DNA of 64,000 nucleotides from Rhea pennata (lineage: Eukaryota; Chordata; Aves; Rheiformes; Rheidae). Positions 63,760-64,000 of this stretch are shown one piece after another. The notes under the pieces are model-generated. The model made no database searches. It had not been told where the DNA came from and saw only the letters and a list, made by a program, of their open reading frames with translations. Location: NCBI RefSeq assembly GCF_028389875.1, contig NC_084663.1, forward strand, positions 95,159,190-95,223,189, written 5' to 3'. A program made the translations under genes and the position numbers. How positions within the stretch are numbered: the first letter of the stretch is position 1; every line of letters begins with the position of its first letter.

Positions 63760-64000
63760 CCAGCCAGCAGCTGATTCTCCCGCAGCCCCTTTTCCTTCAC
63801 TTTGCCCTGGCTCCCGCTGGCGTCAGCGGTGTGAGGCCAGCCGGGGCGGGAGGGGGGCGGGGGGGAGGAACTGCTAGCTGCAGCCAGGGGCCGCCAGGGG
63901 AACATCTGGGCAGCAGTGGTGTAACATCTGGGTGACAGCAGCGGCACATCCCACAGCAGCCACAGCCAGGAGGGACCCCAAAGCTCAACCAGGGCAGTGA
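63760..64000 (+). promoter_or_regulatory. GC-box-rich sequence, possible promoter of the next gene
   Basis: Composition changes abruptly at the right edge. Several GC boxes (for example ggggcggga and gggggcggggg, 63843-63866) stand in G-rich, CpG-containing sequence after 15 kb of AT-rich DNA. By synteny the next gene to the right should be TMEM45A on the plus strand, but no coding exon is present, so the assignment is inference. Confidence 0.35.

Noticed and set aside
1-64000. CRISPR arrays, operons, riboswitches, tRNA or rRNA genes
   Set aside because: The window is vertebrate nuclear DNA. No regularly spaced repeats, cloverleaf or rRNA sequence was seen.

Overview
The window is nuclear DNA from a vertebrate, most likely a bird. 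Long introns with GT/AG splice sites, a CpG-rich shared promoter and a short CR1 retrotransposon 3' end (about 45,622-45,700) point to Aves; the species cannot be read from the sequence. The recognisable genes are NIT2, TOMM70 and LNP1, in the order and orientation known from human chromosome 3 (NIT2 +, TOMM70 -, LNP1 +, then TMEM45A). This is a conserved syntenic block, cut on the left inside NIT2 and on the right just before the gene expected after LNP1.

Left part (1-9,400). Six 3' exons of NIT2 (omega-amidase) lie on the + strand between 172 and 4,364, with all splice sites in place. The reading frame is broken twice: a TAA 28 bases downstream of the catalytic cysteine codon, and a TGA formed across the next splice junction. 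This copy therefore looks like a recently decayed pseudogene. After it comes an isolated GC-rich segment (about 5,840-7,400). It carries a two-exon reading frame of an unrecognised protein with a cysteine-rich C-terminus, and a nearly perfect 241-bp inverted duplication that copies the whole intron of that frame.

Middle (9,400-34,740). TOMM70, the mitochondrial outer-membrane import receptor, runs on the - strand. All twelve coding exons could be placed; they join in phase into an intact 588-residue protein with an N-terminal membrane anchor and TPR repeats. Intron 1 is about 10 kb.

Right part (34,090-64,000). A CpG-island promoter lies between TOMM70 and the + strand gene LNP1, whose three coding exons (38,752-48,692) join into a 199-residue protein. 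The remaining 15 kb is gene-poor, with simple repeats and small tandem duplications. It ends in a GC-box-rich stretch that may be the promoter of the next gene, TMEM45A by synteny.

The genes do not form a pathway. NIT2 deaminates omega-amide keto acids, TOMM70 imports mitochondrial carrier proteins, and LNP1 has no established function. The most unusual items are the doubly interrupted NIT2 and the inverted duplication in the GC-rich segment.
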